Shown here one piece after another: positions 5,209-5,751 of a DNA stretch of 5,751 nt. The stretch spans positions 1 through 5,751 of the forward strand of contig JAEZKI010000136.1 of assembly GCA_023415525.1 (NCBI GenBank). The letters are read 5' to 3'. The position numbers and the translations under genes were made by a program. The notes under the pieces are model-generated. The model had not been told where the DNA came from. It saw nothing but the letters and a program-made list of their open reading frames with translations, and did no database searches. Every line of letters begins with the position of its first letter. Positions within the stretch are counted from its first letter, which is position 1. This DNA comes from Bacillota bacterium (GTDB lineage: Bacteria; Bacillota; Clostridia; Lachnospirales; Cellulosilyticaceae).

Positions 5209-5751
5209 TTATGCTGCCTTTGTAATATCTTCACCTGGTGCAAATAATTCATAATGGATATTTTCTTTTTGTACACTTAGTGCAATGAGAGAGTGATACA
5301 TTGTTCGCATAAACTCTACTGGCCCGCAGAAGTAAAATTCCGTATTTTCTTCTACATATTGACTTAAATATTCCTTTGTTAATCTACCTTCCACGTCATA
5401 ATTCGTTTTCATTTTATCCTCATTTGTAGGACGTGTATAGACAATTGTTGACTTCACTGTACTATCTTTTAATGCGTTTATTTCTTCATTAAAAGCATGA
5501 TACTCAGAATTTGTTAGACTATAAATAAGATGTGCAGGACGTTTTTTATGCATTGCCTCATAAGCCATTGTAAGCATAGGCGTAATCCCAATTCCTCCAC
5601 CGATTAATACAACAGGTGCTTTTTCATCCTTTAGTACAAACTTACCCATTGGTACTGAAACTTGTACAATATCACCCTTCTGAACTGTATCGCAAAGTAG
5701 TTTACTTACATTTCCTCTTTCTTCTCTCTTGACGCTTATTCTATAATATTC
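5209..5751 (-). CDS. hmp: Flavohaemoglobin (nitric oxide dioxygenase), C-terminal part only
   Basis: The frame is open from the right edge to the TAA at 5211-5209, giving 180 residues of the C-terminal reductase region. The full protein is near 400 residues and its globin domain lies outside the window. The visible part begins in the FAD domain with YYRISVKREE and GNVSKLL (residues 2-19), which closely resembles YRIAVKREEGGQVSNWL of E. coli Hmp. Then come the NAD(P)H-binding GGGIGITPM (51-59) and FYFCGPVEFM (139-148), and the end NIHYELFAPG (164-173), where the Phe likely stacks on FAD; the family usually has FGP there. A methionine at 5649 inside the FAD domain is not the start, because conserved sequence precedes it. 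The enzyme uses NAD(P)H and O2 to turn NO into nitrate, and in anaerobes may also reduce NO or O2. Its neighbour, an FNR-type regulator, fits NO/O2 control. It is monocistronic or last in its operon, since a strong terminator follows. Confidence 0.92.
   Translation of the reverse strand, partial: EYYRISVKREERGNVSKLLCDTVQKGDIVQVSVPMGKFVLKDEKAPVVLIGGGIGITPMLTMAYEAMHKKRPAHLIYSLTNSEYHAFNEEINALKDSTVKSTIVYTRPTNEDKMKTNYDVEGRLTKEYLSQYVEENTEFYFCGPVEFMRTMYHSLIALSVQKENIHYELFAPGEDITKAA

Noticed and set aside
5209..5649. Complete 146-residue protein starting at the methionine at 5649
   Set aside because: The frame continues upstream to the window edge with conserved flavohaemoglobin FAD-domain sequence, so this methionine is internal.

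Overview
The window is AT-rich DNA with every recognisable gene on the minus strand, strong Gram-positive ribosome binding sites (AGGAG type) and long hairpin-plus-T-tract terminators. A short clostridial-type flavodoxin, a cysteine-bearing FNR-type regulator and a flavohaemoglobin fit a low-GC Firmicute, most likely an anaerobic member of the class Clostridia. The exact genus cannot be read from this window.

Layout, in transcription order (right to left). (1) 5751-5209: C-terminal reductase half of a flavohaemoglobin (hmp), whose globin half lies beyond the window, closed by a strong terminator at 5142-5198. (2) 5018-4314: an FNR-type regulator with four cysteines placed like the [4Fe-4S] ligands of E. 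coli FNR. (3) 4208-3789: a short-chain flavodoxin. Its promoter carries a near-consensus FNR box centred at about -41.5, the class II activation position. (4) 3736-3354: a decayed gene whose pieces lie in several frames, followed by a terminator at 3211-3256. (5) 3130-2219: an AraC-family regulator with three CxxC motifs. (6) 2090-1338: an exported alpha/beta hydrolase with a cysteine nucleophile. (7) 1337-1062: about 275 bases without a gene, holding several small hairpins and then a strong terminator. (8) 1061-877: no gene, only a probable promoter. (9) 876-1: an EamA/DMT-family membrane transporter that runs off the left edge still open.

The right half reads as a small oxygen / nitric-oxide response module. 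Flavohaemoglobin detoxifies NO, the FNR-type protein would sense O2 or NO through an iron-sulfur cluster, and the flavodoxin next door appears to be its direct target. The left half (AraC regulator plus secreted hydrolase, then a drug/metabolite transporter) looks like an ordinary accessory region. The regulator and hydrolase may be functionally paired, but only position supports this.

I saw no CRISPR array, tRNA, rRNA, insertion sequence or origin. I did not find a clear new multi-gene system. The most informative observations are the FNR box circuit, the mosaic decayed gene, the cysteine-rich AraC protein, the cysteine-nucleophile hydrolase and the unassigned hairpin-rich RNA region.
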